Shown piece after piece: positions 4,841-5,095 of a stretch of 5,095 nucleotides of DNA. This DNA is from a bacterium (GTDB taxonomy: Bacteria; Acidobacteriota; Blastocatellia; Pyrinomonadales; Pyrinomonadaceae). The stretch spans positions 1 through 5,095 of the forward strand of contig JAQSDP010000176.1 in NCBI GenBank assembly GCA_029945985.1, given 5' to 3'. The translations under genes were made by a program, and so were the position numbers. The stretch's first letter is position 1, and the number at the start of each line of letters is the position of its first letter. Below the pieces are notes generated by a model, which was given only the letters and a program-made list of their open reading frames with translations, was not told the DNA's origin and made no database searches.

Positions 4841-5095
4841 TGGCAGCTTTGGGCACCAGAGCTTCATTTCGTTATCGTAGATTCTGATCACGATGCCGCC
4901 CATGTGAGCCTCGTCAGCGTAGCACTCGATGTCGTCGATGTAGCAGATGTGGCTGTCACGTGTCTCGTTCGTGTCCGCGTACCAGGCGACGAATCCGCCG
5001 GAGAAGGATTCATTTCCGAATCCGAGCTTACGCCCGTACTGATCTCCAGCCTTTGCACAGCATTCGAAGCAGACGTAATTTCGATAGCGCACGTT
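4832..5095 (-). CDS. Small cysteine-rich protein of unknown function (N-terminus beyond right edge)
   Basis: The frame is open to the right edge, giving 87 residues; a GTG at 5090-5092 could be a start but an N-terminal part is probably missing. Counting from that GTG, six cysteines stand out: a CxxCC group (8, 11, 12), Cys50, Cys57 and Cys80. CxxCC with the later CYIDDIEC pair suggests metal binding or a disulfide-linked fold, though not a textbook zinc ribbon. Other visible features are a glycine/serine stretch (GFGNESFSGGFVAWYAD, 24-40), DEAHMGGIVIRIY (60-72), and many aromatic and acidic residues. There is no membrane segment. I have an impression of related short hypothetical proteins with an RYRNYVC start and an 'ADEA..GGIVI' motif, but no known function. 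It ends 10 bp before purE, which implies the same operon. Confidence 0.7.
   Translation of the reverse strand, partial: NVRYRNYVCFECCAKAGDQYGRKLGFGNESFSGGFVAWYADTNETRDSHICYIDDIECYADEAHMGGIVIRIYDNEMKLWCPKLPAK

Overview
The window is a compact stretch of bacterial chromosome of moderate GC content, almost entirely coding. It holds seven protein genes, two of them cut by the window edges, and no RNA gene, insertion sequence, phage gene or CRISPR array that I can see. All genes but one lie on the minus strand. The combination of genes (a membrane-anchored FecR-domain protein, a short zinc-ribbon/membrane protein inserted between purE and purK, and mostly weak Shine-Dalgarno sites) would fit an Acidobacteriota-like organism, perhaps Blastocatellia. 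That placement is an impression from gene style and not a proof.

Left part (1-1686, minus strand): a TerC-family membrane metal-ion transporter (545-1606) is followed after 11 bp by a membrane-anchored FecR-domain protein that runs off the left edge. A candidate sigma-70 promoter and two short palindromes lie just upstream of terC, so the two genes probably form one transcription unit.

Middle (1687-2637): a free methionine-(R)-sulfoxide reductase of the GAF type (minus strand) and a CrcB/Fluc fluoride channel (plus strand) are divergently transcribed from a 66-bp gap. In each direction a good -10 hexamer lies 6-8 bp before the ATG, so both mRNAs may be leaderless. crcB then runs convergently into purK, and the two coding regions overlap by 8 bp.

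Right part (2630-5095, minus strand): transcription order is a cysteine-rich small protein (cut at the right edge), purE, a zinc-ribbon/single-membrane-segment protein, and purK. PurK and PurE carry out the two consecutive steps converting AIR through N5-CAIR to CAIR in de novo purine synthesis. The zinc-ribbon gene between them has its own well-formed promoter and the only consensus Shine-Dalgarno sequence in the window, so it may also be expressed separately from purE.

Most of the window is ordinary housekeeping and stress-protection content (purines, fluoride export, metal export, methionine sulfoxide repair). I did not find convincing evidence of a new defence, mobile or biosynthetic system. 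The most useful leads are the possibly leaderless divergent pair, the two uncharacterised cysteine-containing proteins flanking purE, and the TerC-FecR pairing.
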